A stretch of 64,000 bases of DNA from Blumeriella jaapii (Eukaryota > Ascomycota > Leotiomycetes > Helotiales > Drepanopezizaceae). A program made the position numbers and the translations under genes. The stretch covers positions 248,001 through 312,000 of the forward strand of contig VWND01000005.1 in NCBI GenBank assembly GCA_009599575.1, written 5' to 3'. Positions within the stretch are counted from its first letter, which is position 1; every line of letters starts with the position of its first letter. Positions 1 to 10,201 of this stretch are shown piece after piece. Below the pieces are notes generated by a model. That model made no database searches. It saw nothing but the letters and a program-made list of their open reading frames with translations, and was not told the DNA's origin.

Positions 1-332
1 CCGGACTGGATGGGCGAAACATGGCAGGTCGAGGGACAGTAATCGGGCTTCAAGCAGCGCATCTCGTACCCCTCTGAGTCAAAAGGCAGCAGGACGGTCA
101 CACAGCATGCGGCGTCAGTCACACCACTTACAGAGCTCCTTCACAGGGACAATGGTATAGATCATCGCGTTCACAGCCATGCATGCGTCAATCTAAGCTA
201 CTCTGCAAACTACGACACCCCCAGGTATCTTTCTTGTCACGCATCCCCCATCCACCACATCCATGATCATCACAACCTTGTTTACACAAAACGTCATGTC
301 GACATCCTACCCCTTCTATCCCCTCTGCCTCT
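1..332. other. intergenic, downstream of ACBP gene
   Basis: No open frame with recognisable protein similarity on either strand. It probably holds the 3' UTR of the acyl-CoA-binding protein gene, which ends at 333 on the minus strand. Confidence 0.5.
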
Positions 333-895
333 CTAAGCACCCACGGACTCAGGCACCTTATCAGCATCGTAGCCGTACTTCCCCTTCAGCGTCTCGACGA
401 GCGCAACGTACTTCTCCTTGGCCTGCTCGCTGGTGATACCCTCATCGACAAGCTTCTGCCACGCGGCCTTCTTCGCCTTGCCCTGTTCGCACGCATTAGC
501 AAACGGATGTCACCGAGTTTCAAACAGGCAAAACCATCTACGTATGCACTGTAGCTATCCGTCTGTCTAACTACCATTCGACCTAGAGATGAAGGAAACC
601 AGAGGTGGGAAGGAGGTGTGTGTAGATGCATACCTTGAGGTCAAACAGACCCGGCTGCTCCGCCTTCGTGATGTCCTCCTCACGGGCGACCTTGAACAGT
701 CCTACACGCACATGACGCCGGTCAGCTCGAGTGCTTTTTCCGTGCACGCAGGGACGCGGAAAAGATGGGCGTCGTGCGGGAGGCCGCGGCATGGGGATGG
801 ATGAGACACGAACCGTAGAGCTGCAGCAGCTCGTCGCTCGAAGGCTTGGAGGTCAACTTCTTGGAGTCCACGACGGCGGTGTCGAAGGCGGACAT
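333..895 (-). CDS. acyl-CoA-binding protein (ACBP)
   Basis: Three exons on the minus strand: 895-814, 701-634 and 482-333, which splice to exactly 300 nt (99 residues). The protein begins MSAFDTAVVDSKKL and contains the ACBP landmarks DELLQLYGLFK, the central PGLFDLKGKAKKAAW segment and the YVALVETLKGKYGYD helix near the C-terminus. Length and motif order match single-domain fungal ACBPs. These soluble four-helix proteins bind long-chain acyl-CoA esters and ferry them between fatty acid synthesis, elongation and lipid assembly. Introns begin GTTCGT and GTATGC. The loop between helices 2 and 3 (VAREEDITKAEQ) is a little shorter than in yeast ACBP. The start is the only ATG in frame with the first conserved helix. 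Both splice junctions are inferred from frame and consensus. Confidence 0.9.
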
Positions 896-2857
896 GATGA
901 TGGACTCGTTGGGTGGGTCTGTTTTCGTTGAGGGGCTTTTGGTTGTTTTCTGGGACGTTCGCGTCTTCGTAAGTAATGTCGACCACAGGTAAGATGGTGG
1001 GTGTATTTGGGGAGATGCAGATACAGATGGAAGAGGCGGAATCTAGGAGAGGAGATGGGATTCTTACTTGAGGTGATGTGGTATGATTGTGTTGGGAGGC
1101 AGAGTTGAGAGAGTTGGGAGTTGGGTTGTGTTGTGATGAGTGGTGTTGATGAGCACGAGGGGCGATGGCGGGGTTGTGATTCGTACGAGATGCAAGAGCG
1201 GGGCCGGGCAAGGAACCGGGCTATCTAAGACGTCGGCGTCTGGCTCTCCTGTGCAGGCCCATGTTGGTCATTGGGAAACACGTTGATGTTGAGAGTTAGA
1301 GCTGATGTTGGATCGAGTCTTGGTTGTAGCCGCCATTTGCCTCTTTTCGAATACCTCACAGAGCTGACGGCGCTCTACGGAGAGAGCTTTGCTTCCCACG
1401 CTGAACTGCATGCTTTTCTCACTCTTCTCCCCAGATTCAAGATCTCAGTTCTTACCAGATCCAGCTGCTGAACAATGGATCCTCCAAGCCCCAGAAGATG
1501 TTCTTGAGATGCCTGATGGTGATACGGTCTTCTCGCGAGCTGTCTGTCATGTTGCCCCTTCGGAGCAGCTCCGATGCCACAAGCACAGCGCTTCTGCTGT
1601 TCGGCACGGCACGTCTTTACCGTGGACTTGTTGCCCAACCATTTCCAAAGGCTCGTCTTTGGTTCTCAAATACAGTTTTAGTTCTCAAAAACAGTCCATA
1701 GAGTCTAGCCCATTCAAACGACGAAAGCGTGTTATCCACATTGTCTTCCTTTCCCGACTAAAATGAAGAGCGAAAGCCTGCAGCATGATCCAAGCCAGGA
1801 TTCATTTGACAGTACATCGACCACAATCGACTCCTCTGTACATAGGTAGTCAACCACACCGAGTCTGCTTCTGACGCGAAGTCTCAGATCTTAGAAGTCA
1901 AGACTAATGTACTGTAGTGCTCGTGAGCTTCTTGATGATTAACCTTGAAACGGTCTGTCTCGCTCGTGTGTAGAGGGCTCGGCTGAAAGAAGCATCCAAT
2001 ATTACAGTCGATATTCTCTTTCGAGCAATCCAGAGCCAGTGAACCGGATTTCGTCAGGGCCACAGAGGCATTTGCGAACCAGCGGATCTTTCAGGAATTA
2101 GAAAGCCATCAATGCAGCATGCTGTCGACGTACCGGAAATGGTTAATGGAGAGAAACCCGAATCGTGCAAGGTTGGCTGGCACCATCCGCCTTTGCCTCG
2201 TACTGCAGTGCTGTACTAAGCGTCGAATAGAACTAGGTAATTACGACGAATTGGAAAGGATAGATGGCTTGTCCAAGAGGAGCTACTGCTTCGCACGCCG
2301 AGAACGAGAGCTTGTGATGATTCGCATTATACTCTACCTACAGTATCTACTGTACAATCACTGCTGGATGTGTAGAGCAGCGTTAGACCAGTAGCGTGCC
2401 TGCATTTGAGGGAGCTTCAAGAGGGGCAGTATCATAGAATCTAAATTGAAAATAGTTCCAACCAACTGGATCGGGAAACACAGCAGAGCAATAGGTGTAC
2501 GCCCACGTCACAATCATTTGTGTCGTATCTTCCCTCTGTTTCTGAGTTGATGCTACTGTATGTACAGACATACAGTACGGCCTCTTTGCTCAAGCCACAC
2601 CAGCCCCACCCCTCGACCAACCGAGAGACAACTTGTCCTAGAAAGGATGAAGTGACGTCTGGCAGATGGTGGAATTGACACTCGAGCCCGGCGTCACACG
2701 AAACGACAAAGACACAAAATGTCCTTCGACACCGCCGCCCCTTTCTCTCGCTACAAAGAACAGCTATAATAACAACAACAACAACAACAACAGCAACAAC
2801 AGCAACCACAGCAGCAGCAGCAGCAGCAATAATCCCCCGCTCCAAACCACAACGAGC
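896..2857. other. intergenic between divergent ACBP and PTEN genes
   Basis: About 2 kb separating divergently transcribed genes. Small frames occur (for example 1389-1766 and 2119-2394 on the plus strand), but none has recognisable domains or supporting splice structure. It is expected to contain both promoters. Confidence 0.5.
2769..2832. repeat. AAC/AGC trinucleotide tract in the PTEN 5' leader
   Basis: An imperfect run of aac, agc and aat triplets just upstream of the chosen PTEN start. It stays open in frame with the gene and would encode an Asn/Ser run if an upstream start were used. It is more likely 5' UTR, because conserved PTEN sequence starts only at 2858. Confidence 0.7.
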
Positions 2858-4636
2858 ATGACTTCCTTCCTCCGCCAGCTCGTCGCCGGCCCCCGATCCC
2901 GTCACCCAGAAGCCGGGCTCGACCTGTGCTACGTGACGGACCAGATCATCGCAACGTCAGGTCCCAGCGGCACGTATCCGCAGCGCGCGTATCGAAACCC
3001 GCTGGACCAGCTCGTCAAGTTCCTGGACTACAAACACGGGGAGGATTGGGCGATCTGGGAGTTCCGAGCGGAGGGAACGGGCTATCCCGACTCGGAGGTT
3101 TATGGCCGAGTATGGCATTACCCCTGGCCCGATCACCACCCTCCGCCGTTCAGGCTGGTGCCGATGATCATGGCTGGCATGCGAAACTGGCTGAACGAGG
3201 TTGACAAGACGGAGACTCGCGCAGAGGACAAGAAGGAGGCGAGGGAGCCGAGAGAGCCGAGACAGCCGAAAAAGGGAGCAAAGGGAAGAGTGGTTGTGGT
3301 GCATTGCAAGGCCGGCAAGGGACGCAGCGGGACCATGGCCTGCAGTTACTTGATCTCGGAGTGTGGCTGGAAACCAGCGGAGGCGCTGGCACGATTTACG
3401 GAAAGGAGAATGCGACCTGGGTTTGGACAGGGCGTCAGCATACCGAGTCAGTTGCGCTGGGTTGCGTACGTGGAACGCTGGACGAATTCGAACAAGATCT
3501 ACGTCGAGAGACAGATTGAGATCGTGGAGCTACACGTCTGGGGGCTACGGGACGGGGTGAAGGTCCAGGTCGAGGGCTTCGTGGACGAAGGCAAGACCAT
3601 CAAGCTGTTCCACCTCTTCACGAAGAAGGAGAGGCTGGTGGCCGAGGGCAGCACTCCAGGCGGAGGTGGCTTCAAGGACATGATCTCCGACATGGCCGGC
3701 TTCCAGAATGAGGGCAAAGTAGCCAAGACCAAGTCGACCGATACATCTGGCAGCCTCCCGACGCCCGCCCAGAAAATCAGCAAGACCAGCTCGAATTCTA
3801 CAGGCGCTGAAGCCGCCAATGGCGAGTCGGGCGGCTCAGCCGTCGTCTTCAGACCATCCACGCGAGTCATCCTCCCCTCCAGCGACGTCAACATCGATTT
3901 CGAGCGCCGTAACAAAGCATCGATGGGCTGGACGATGGTCACGGCCGTAGCACACGTCTGGTTCAACTGCTACTTCGAAGGCAACGGGCCGGAGAACGGC
4001 GGAACGCCAGACCAGAACGGCGTCTTCGAAATCGAGTGGGACAAGATGGACGGCATCAAGGGCTCGAGCCGGAAAGGCGCTAGAGCCTTTGACAAGATGA
4101 CGGTCATCTGGAAGGCGTACGATCCGGCGCCTAGTGAAGGCAAGAAGGAGGACCTGGTTACTGAGCCGGGACCCAATTCTCCCGTGCCGCAGACGGCGCC
4201 CGCCGACTGGAAGGGAGGCAATACGACCTCGCCCGGCGCGGACAAAGATCTCGGGCTGCGGACTGAGAGTCCAGGAAGCGCGGAACTCAGCAAGGCAAGC
4301 AGCGTGGAGAGCATGGCCTCCCCTGAAAACGACCAAGATTCCGAAGAAGGGGTCAAGTCAAGCGGTCTGGCTGCAGAAGAGAGGATCGACGCAGACGATG
4401 TCGACATCAAAAGTCTACCACGGCCACAGGCCAATGGCTCCGAGCCGACGACGGCGCAGGTCAACGAGGGTCTCGATACGGCGTCCAAGACGACGCGGAA
4501 TGAGGCACTAGGGCCGACGTCGAATCATTTTCCAGACCAGACCTTGGACCAGATTCCGAGTCATGCTCCCTCGCAGACGTCAAGCCAGACTACGAATCAG
4601 ACTCCGAGCCAGGCTTCGGATCAAATCCAAAAGTGA
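2858..4636 (+). CDS. PTEN-like phosphoinositide 3-phosphatase
   Basis: A single exon of 592 residues. The start at MTSFLRQLVAGPR is where similarity to fungal PTEN/Tep1 proteins begins, although the frame is open 64 codons further upstream. The N-terminus carries the PTEN-specific stretches LDLCYVTDQIIATSGP and VYGRVWHYPWPDHHPPP. The active-site P-loop HCKAGKGRSG (H149, C150, R156) keeps the two basic residues that distinguish PTEN from ordinary dual-specificity phosphatases. A charged insert (about residues 115-142, many R/E/K/P) separates the general-acid region from the P-loop. A C2-like segment follows (about 205-430, ending VAHVWFNCYFEG). The last 150 residues are low-complexity Ser/Gln/Glu-rich. 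PTEN enzymes dephosphorylate PI(3,4,5)P3 and oppose PI3K/TOR signalling. No frame damage is seen. Confidence 0.9.
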   Translation: MTSFLRQLVAGPRSRHPEAGLDLCYVTDQIIATSGPSGTYPQRAYRNPLDQLVKFLDYKHGEDWAIWEFRAEGTGYPDSEVYGRVWHYPWPDHHPPPFRLVPMIMAGMRNWLNEVDKTETRAEDKKEAREPREPRQPKKGAKGRVVVVHCKAGKGRSGTMACSYLISECGWKPAEALARFTERRMRPGFGQGVSIPSQLRWVAYVERWTNSNKIYVERQIEIVELHVWGLRDGVKVQVEGFVDEGKTIKLFHLFTKKERLVAEGSTPGGGGFKDMISDMAGFQNEGKVAKTKSTDTSGSLPTPAQKISKTSSNSTGAEAANGESGGSAVVFRPSTRVILPSSDVNIDFERRNKASMGWTMVTAVAHVWFNCYFEGNGPENGGTPDQNGVFEIEWDKMDGIKGSSRKGARAFDKMTVIWKAYDPAPSEGKKEDLVTEPGPNSPVPQTAPADWKGGNTTSPGADKDLGLRTESPGSAELSKASSVESMASPENDQDSEEGVKSSGLAAEERIDADDVDIKSLPRPQANGSEPTTAQVNEGLDTASKTTRNEALGPTSNHFPDQTLDQIPSHAPSQTSSQTTNQTPSQASDQIQK

Positions 4637-5424
4637 CTTGACGAATCGTCGCCCTTGGTCCAAAGACGTGAGCTGTAGCTCTACATTGTATGACGCCAAT
4701 GCTCTTTACATCTCTTTCCGTACGCACTATCCTATCCCTTCGCATCCCAGCAGCGTTTGCGCAAATCGCCGCCGCTCACTCACTACCATTCCACTTCATC
4801 GCAACCCTCTATCGAGAAAGCAACCAGCCAACTCACACTATGTCGCGAGAGAACGCCAGACTCACGATACAGTAACCGTACAACCTCGCGGACGAACCTG
4901 GCGGAGCTGTAGATCAGTGGCCATGGATTTCTGGACCTCCACGTTGCTCGTTGCTCGTTGCCCGTTTCTCGGGGGAAGACTTTACCCAGAATGGCACACG
5001 GCACGGCGGCGGATGGTATTTCTTTTCAACGTGATGTGATGGAGCGGGGGTGAGACCATGCGAGACAGAAGATCAAGGAGAGGGAACCGAAACGCTGGGT
5101 AGGAGGAGAGTCGAAATACAATCGAGAGATAATCAAGACCCTAGCGAGGATGTACACCCCCCACTACGGCACATGCTACTTAGGTACTCACTGTAAGTGT
5201 GGGTTTGGTTTCAGCATGAGTACAGTAGAGTGCGCTTTCGATACGTCTATTCATACCACGCCCAGCTCCCGCGTGGACACCTGCTGTGCTGTACTGTGCT
5301 GTCCGTATGTACCTACCTACCTACCTACGGTACAGTACTGTCTGTGCCTAAGTATCTATCTATCTATGTATCTATTTATACACAGTAGCGACGATCCATT
5401 TAGTAAAGTGATGCGCGTCGGAGT

Positions 5425-5425
5425 G

Positions 5426-5458
<33 letters not shown>

Positions 5459-6543
5459 CCTCTCTCCCTCTCTCACTCACTCTCTCTCACTCTCTCACTC
5501 TCTCACTTTTTCATACTCTCCCTCTCTCCCTCTTTTACTCTTTTACTCTTTCACTTTCTCACTTTCTCACTTTCTCACTTTCTCACTTTCTCACTTTCTC
5601 ACTTTCTCTCACTTTCTCACTTTCTCACTTTCTCACTTTCTCACTTTCTCACTTTCTCACTTTCTCACTTTCTCACTTACTCTCCTCTCATTCTCTCACT
5701 TTCTCACTCTCTCACTCTCTCACTCTTTCACTTTTTCACTTTCTCTTTTACACACTCACTCTCTCCCTTCCTCACTCTCTCACTCTCTTACTTTCTCATT
5801 CTCTTACTCTCTCACTCTTTCACTTTCTCACTTTCTCACTTTCTTATTTTCTCCCTTTTTCACACACACTTTCTTATTTTTTCTTACACATTCTCTTTCA
5901 CTTTCTTTCTCACTTTCTCACACTCTCTTATACACTTTCTTTCACTTTCCTCACTTTCTCACTCTTTCACTCTTTTATTCTCTCACTCTCTCACTCTCTC
6001 ACTCTCTCACTCTTTTACTTTTTCACTTTCTTACTTTCTTACTCTCTCACTCTCTTACTCTCTTCACTTTCTCATTTTCTCACTCTTTCATTCTCTCACT
6101 CTTTCACTTTTTTCACTTTTTCACTCTCTTATTCTCTCATTCTTTCACTCTTTCACTTTTCTCACTTTCTTAATTTTCTTATTTTCCCTCCCTTTTTTCA
6201 CACACACTTTCTCATTCTCTCTCACACATTCTTTTTTCACTTTTTTTACTTTCTCATTCTCTTTCACACACTCTCTCTCATTCTCTCCTCTCTCTCATTC
6301 TCTCACTCTCTGACTTTCTCCCTTCACTCTCTCACTCTCTCACTCTCTCACTCTCTCACTCTCTCACTCTCTCTCACTCTCTCACTCTCTTACTCTCTCA
6401 CTCTCTCACTCTCTCACTCTCTCACTCTCACACTCTCTCACTCTCTCTCTCTCACTCTCTCACTCTCTCACTCTCTCACTCTCTCACTCTCTCACTCTCT
6501 CACTCTCTCACTCACTCTCCCCACTCTCCCACTCTCCCTCTTC
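5425..6543. repeat. CT-rich satellite (CTTTCTCA / CTCTCACT units)
   Basis: More than 1.1 kb of almost uninterrupted polypyrimidine on the plus strand. It is built from variants of ctttctca and ctctcact, with purines confined to single a residues at roughly regular spacing. The unit drifts from 8-mers near the start to ctctcact 6-8-mers near the end. It encodes only an L/S/F/H low-complexity frame. Confidence 0.9.
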
Positions 6544-6609
6544 GTTACATACATATATACATATATACATACATACATACATATATACATACATACATAC
6601 ATACATACA
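6544..6609. repeat. ATAC tetranucleotide microsatellite
   Basis: Runs of tacatacatac interspersed with tatata, directly following the CT-rich satellite. Confidence 0.85.
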
Positions 6610-6638
6610 ATGCCATACTGTACATACCTCTACAAAAG

Positions 6639-6672
6639 CTCACCTCACCTCACCTCACCTCACCTCACCTCA
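6639..6672. repeat. CACCT pentanucleotide microsatellite
   Basis: About six to seven perfect copies of cacct. Confidence 0.9.
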
Positions 6673-6806
6673 TTTCACAGACGGGATGGGAGTAGATAGA
6701 GACATCAATCCCAAGACATAGATCACGTTGAAGGGTGCTGACGATGAAGAACATACATACAGTACATACAGTACAGTACAGGTAGGTACCTACCTAGTAT
6801 GATGGG

Positions 6807-6831
6807 AAAAAAAAAAAAAAAAAAAAAAAAA
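6807..6831. repeat. A25 homopolymer
   Basis: Twenty-five consecutive A residues on the plus strand. Confidence 0.95.
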
Positions 6832-6989
6832 GCCAACGGACTGAAGTTCGCCAGGTTCCGAGGGATGGGCTTTTGCCTCTCTGCCCTTGGGGGTTCTGGT
6901 CTTGTACAGTACTGTGTATAAAACGCCTCGCTAATGCAATGCGAATGCGATGCAACGACGACAACAAGCAGCAGGATTTTCCGATCCGG

Positions 6990-6998
<9 letters not shown>

Positions 6999-7026
<28 letters not shown>
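6999..7026. repeat. A28 homopolymer
   Basis: Twenty-eight consecutive A residues on the plus strand, about 110 bp beyond the 3' end of the cyclin gene. Homopolymers this long are prone to length error in any assembly. Confidence 0.95.
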
Positions 7027-7137
7027 CACTTCTCCAACCGGCGCACCCCCCCTCCCACTCCAACTCCAACTCCCATTCGCCAAATCCAACGTGTCAATTC
7101 GCCTTCCGTCCATCCACGCAACGCAACATCACCATGA

Positions 7138-8208
7138 TCAATTTACAAACTCCAGTAGCGGGAACGGCTCCCAGCCCACAGCAGCGCTACTCGGAAGCTG
7201 CTGCTGCTGCTGGGAACAGGTGTCCCTAGCTCCCGCTCTATTCGCAACGTGTGAATAGTCACCTCCCCTCACATTCTCACACTTCGGCGACTCCACGGGC
7301 GTAAGCTGCGCCCTTAACCCCAAAACCGCCTCCCCGGCCTTGCCCCCGAGTCCACCAAAGCCTGAGAGACCGGAAGCACGACAGCCAGCAGCAGCAGGCG
7401 CATACTGCCTCCCCGCGCGCGCCATATCCCTCACCGCCTCCGCGATGATATCCGCCTTCCACAGCGGCAGCAGCCTGTAGCCGAGATTCTCGAGCAACAC
7501 GCGCTGCGTGACGTTGATCTGAGCGCAGGTCCAGACGCCGCTGGCCCAGCGCGCGGCGTGCTCGCTCGTGCGGACCTGCGCATCGTCGAGGAACTTCACG
7601 GCGAGGATGAGGGCCGCGAGGACGACGAGCTCGGGCTGGACGGCGTCGATGTGCGGACCGAGGTGGGGGTTGAACGTGGGTGGTGAGAGGGGGCAGGCGG
7701 TGCGCCAGGAGAGTGCGAAGCGCGGCGTGAGGGAGTCGAGGATGCAGACTGCGAGAGCGACGGTCTCGAGGGGGAGGGCGGCCCGTGAGAGGAGCGCGTG
7801 CACAAGTGGCACAGAGGGCGTGAGGAGGGACGTCGACGATGGGATCAGGTTCGCAAGGTGAGACGCTGGGCCTGGGTTGAATGTGATTAGCCGGATTCTC
7901 TCCTTTCCTACCCGCGGACGAAGGGAGGAGGGAGACGTACCGAGGAGCCCCGGGTCGAGCGTTTCTTCAGAAGAGAACGAGAAACACATCTCGGGGGACT
8001 GCTGGCGGGTGCTGTCGTTGGAGGGCGGTGGGGTAGGGAGACTCGAGAGCGGGACGTAGGTTTTGGCGAAGTAGGCCTCCTCCTCGTCGTCGTCGGAACA
8101 GGAGGAGGAGGGAGAGGAGCTGTGCGCGCAGAAAGCCATTGGAGGTGTCATGGAGCAGTCCACGACACCCTTGGGCTTTCTCTTGAGGCATGATGTTGTG
8201 GGCAGCAT
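7138..8208 (-). CDS. cyclin-domain protein (PCL/PHO80-type)
   Basis: Two exons on the minus strand, 8208-7941 and 7871-7138. The 69-nt intron (7940-7872) begins GTACGT, has a GCTAATC branch point and ends CAG. It is in frame, so the unspliced reading is also open; the spliced product is about 333 residues. The N-terminus is Ser/Asp/Glu-rich and probably disordered. The cyclin fold follows: PLVHALLSRAALPLETVALAV, then ELVVLAALILAVKFLDDAQV, then INVTQRVLLENLGYRLLPLW, typical of Pcl/Pho80-like cyclins that activate Pho85-type kinases. The last 80 residues, with a Q5 run, are not conserved as far as can be seen. An additional 3' intron or an earlier end is possible. The exact subfamily is uncertain. 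Confidence 0.75.
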   Translation of the reverse strand: MLPTTSCLKRKPKGVVDCSMTPPMAFCAHSSSPSSSCSDDDEEEAYFAKTYVPLSSLPTPPPSNDSTRQQSPEMCFSFSSEETLDPGLLGTSPSSLRPRVGKERIRLITFNPGPASHLANLIPSSTSLLTPSVPLVHALLSRAALPLETVALAVCILDSLTPRFALSWRTACPLSPPTFNPHLGPHIDAVQPELVVLAALILAVKFLDDAQVRTSEHAARWASGVWTCAQINVTQRVLLENLGYRLLPLWKADIIAEAVRDMARAGRQYAPAAAGCRASGLSGFGGLGGKAGEAVLGLRAQLTPVESPKCENVRGGDYSHVANRAGARDTCSQQQQQLPSSAAVGWEPFPLLEFVN

Positions 8209-10201
8209 ATTCGGGCGTGGCTTTCGTGTCGAGGGCAGGTCGAGGAGACAGGTGTAGATGTACCAGCAGGGCTCACGAAAGACAGCTTGATCTCGGTATT
8301 TCCTTTTTCCCCGATATCCCTACAGTTACTTCGAGCTCGCGGATTGTTCTCGAATAGGAAGCTTATGTATCGAAGACGGGCGTTTGCTCTCTTTGGGCGA
8401 CGAGGAGAGGAGAGGAGGAGGAAAGGGGGGCCGAGGGGGTCGATCAAAAGCAGGCAGGCTGCATGTGTCACGACCGTCGATTGCTCAGAACACCTCGATC
8501 ATGTCGTTTGGCCTCAACTCGATCAGAAGGGAGCTGGGAAAGATGTATAGAGAGAAAGAAGGAAAGAAAGAAAGAAACAAAGAAACAAAGAAAGAAACAC
8601 GAAGGGGGTCCCGGCATTGATGACAAGATGTGAGATGAACGAAAGGTGAGCACCATAAACACTCGATAGCGCACGACCTCCAGACCGGAGCAGAAGATGG
8701 CCCGAGGGCGGCGTGGGGGCGGTGAAAGGTTTCGTCGGCCTTTGTTGACATCTGTCGGTTACGGATGGCCTGGATTGACTTCACGCTTTCAACATCCCGA
8801 TATCGATATGTGTGTATTCCCATCCCCCCGCCCCTCCAGCGGGCCCGCCCAGCAGCTTTCCACATTCCCATTCCATTCCCATTCTCAACAAAGAAAGCTT
8901 GCATCGCATGCATTTACTTGCTTGCCTGCCGTTGGCTGCAACCAGACAGCATATGTCGATCCACTTATCAAGCTTATACGAACAGAGTGCACATCCATAT
9001 TGTACATACTTCTACTACTGGCCACCCAGCCGTCCCCGAGATATTGCTTGTTCATGCAGATACATGCAACCCCCAGTCTTGCCCTGCTCAGCCCAGCACC
9101 CAGCACCCCGCCCCGCGGCCTTGGGACCGAGCCGGGTCGTGAGTTGGGGGATGCGATGACGACCATCAGCATCGAATCGACGTGCTTCTATTATGCAAGT
9201 CATGTATGTACTGTACAGTAGGCACCGTGAACCTTTCGTGCGAGGTCAGCTGATGACGATGACGACGGTGGTGTTAAAGGTGATGCTGGATGATCAGATC
9301 AGTCTTTCATCAGGCGGATGGCGCGCTTGCAGCGCTTTGCTTTCAATGAGGTGTTCCTTGTCAGGAATGTTTGTACAGAATACAGTATTACAAAAGAAGA
9401 GACAAGATTTTGTGTCTTGTGCACGGCTAAAAGGTTCGGCCTCATATCTAGAGCTCTTATTCGTGGTGGTGGGTGCTTACTCGTGACGTGAACATGATGC
9501 TTCATATACTCTCTCCCTCCCAAGTAACCAACAGGCAAGTCAAACAAATTCCAAAAGTGTGTACCTACTTGATAGGCCCTTCCAAAACCACGACAAGCAA
9601 CCAAGCTTCGTGGTGAATAAACTGCATCCCAGGTTCCGCAGAAGCGGCCGCCAGACCGTCGATCAGTTTAGACCTTACCTTCCAGGCCCAGTCCTAGAGC
9701 CACGATTCAGTCCTTGTCAGATTGAGAAAGGGGAATTAAAAAATGCTGCATTCTGAAGGAGGAATCCGGAAGTAAAAATACATTTGAGGTGGTGATACAG
9801 AATACCTAGCTAGGTAATCAGCAAGTGAGCGAGTGAGTGAGTGAGTGATGTGAGCAAGCCATTTGTACATACCATCACAACCTCGACGTGTTTTCTTGCT
9901 TTACATTCAAAGATGGGTAGGCGGCGCAGACCTCAACTTCCTCACACTACCCACAAACGCTGCATCTTCACTGCTCAAGACCCTAGACCCTTAGTCCTTA
10001 TACAACACAGGGCGCGTTGAAATCGCCAACATGATCCTGCCACCAACGCCGCTCTCTACCTCTCTCTCGTCCAGGAAGACCCAGAAAACCATTCTGGTAC
10101 CAAGTTACCATTGGAAAGGCAACCCTTAGATATGCTGTAAGCATGTCTGGGTATCTATCCCATACCAACCCGTAAGAACTCCACGAAAACCCAGCAATTC
10201 A
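8209..10201. other. intergenic between cyclin and EXO70
   Basis: About 2 kb. It holds a GAAA microsatellite and scattered TACTGTACAGTA-like motifs (for example near 9207). Short frames on both strands show no recognisable protein. Presumed cyclin promoter and EXO70 3' flank. Confidence 0.5.
8551..8598. repeat. GAAA/AAAC microsatellite
   Basis: Imperfect gaaa repeats passing into aaac-containing units. Confidence 0.85.

Larger units (their letters stand above)
4637..7137. other. intergenic, repeat-dominated
   Basis: About 2.5 kb between the converging PTEN and cyclin genes. It is largely simple sequence: a 1.1-kb CT-rich satellite, an ATAC run, a CACCT run and two long A tracts, listed separately. 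The long frame across the satellite is an artefact of the repeat. No gene is supported. Confidence 0.7.

Noticed and set aside
2666..2857. N-terminal Asn/Ser-rich extension of the PTEN frame
   Set aside because: Conserved PTEN sequence starts at 2858; the upstream part is a trinucleotide repeat typical of a leader.
5150..6313. 387-codon open frame rich in Leu, Ser, Phe, His
   Set aside because: It is the translation of the CT-rich satellite; no non-repeat protein sequence.
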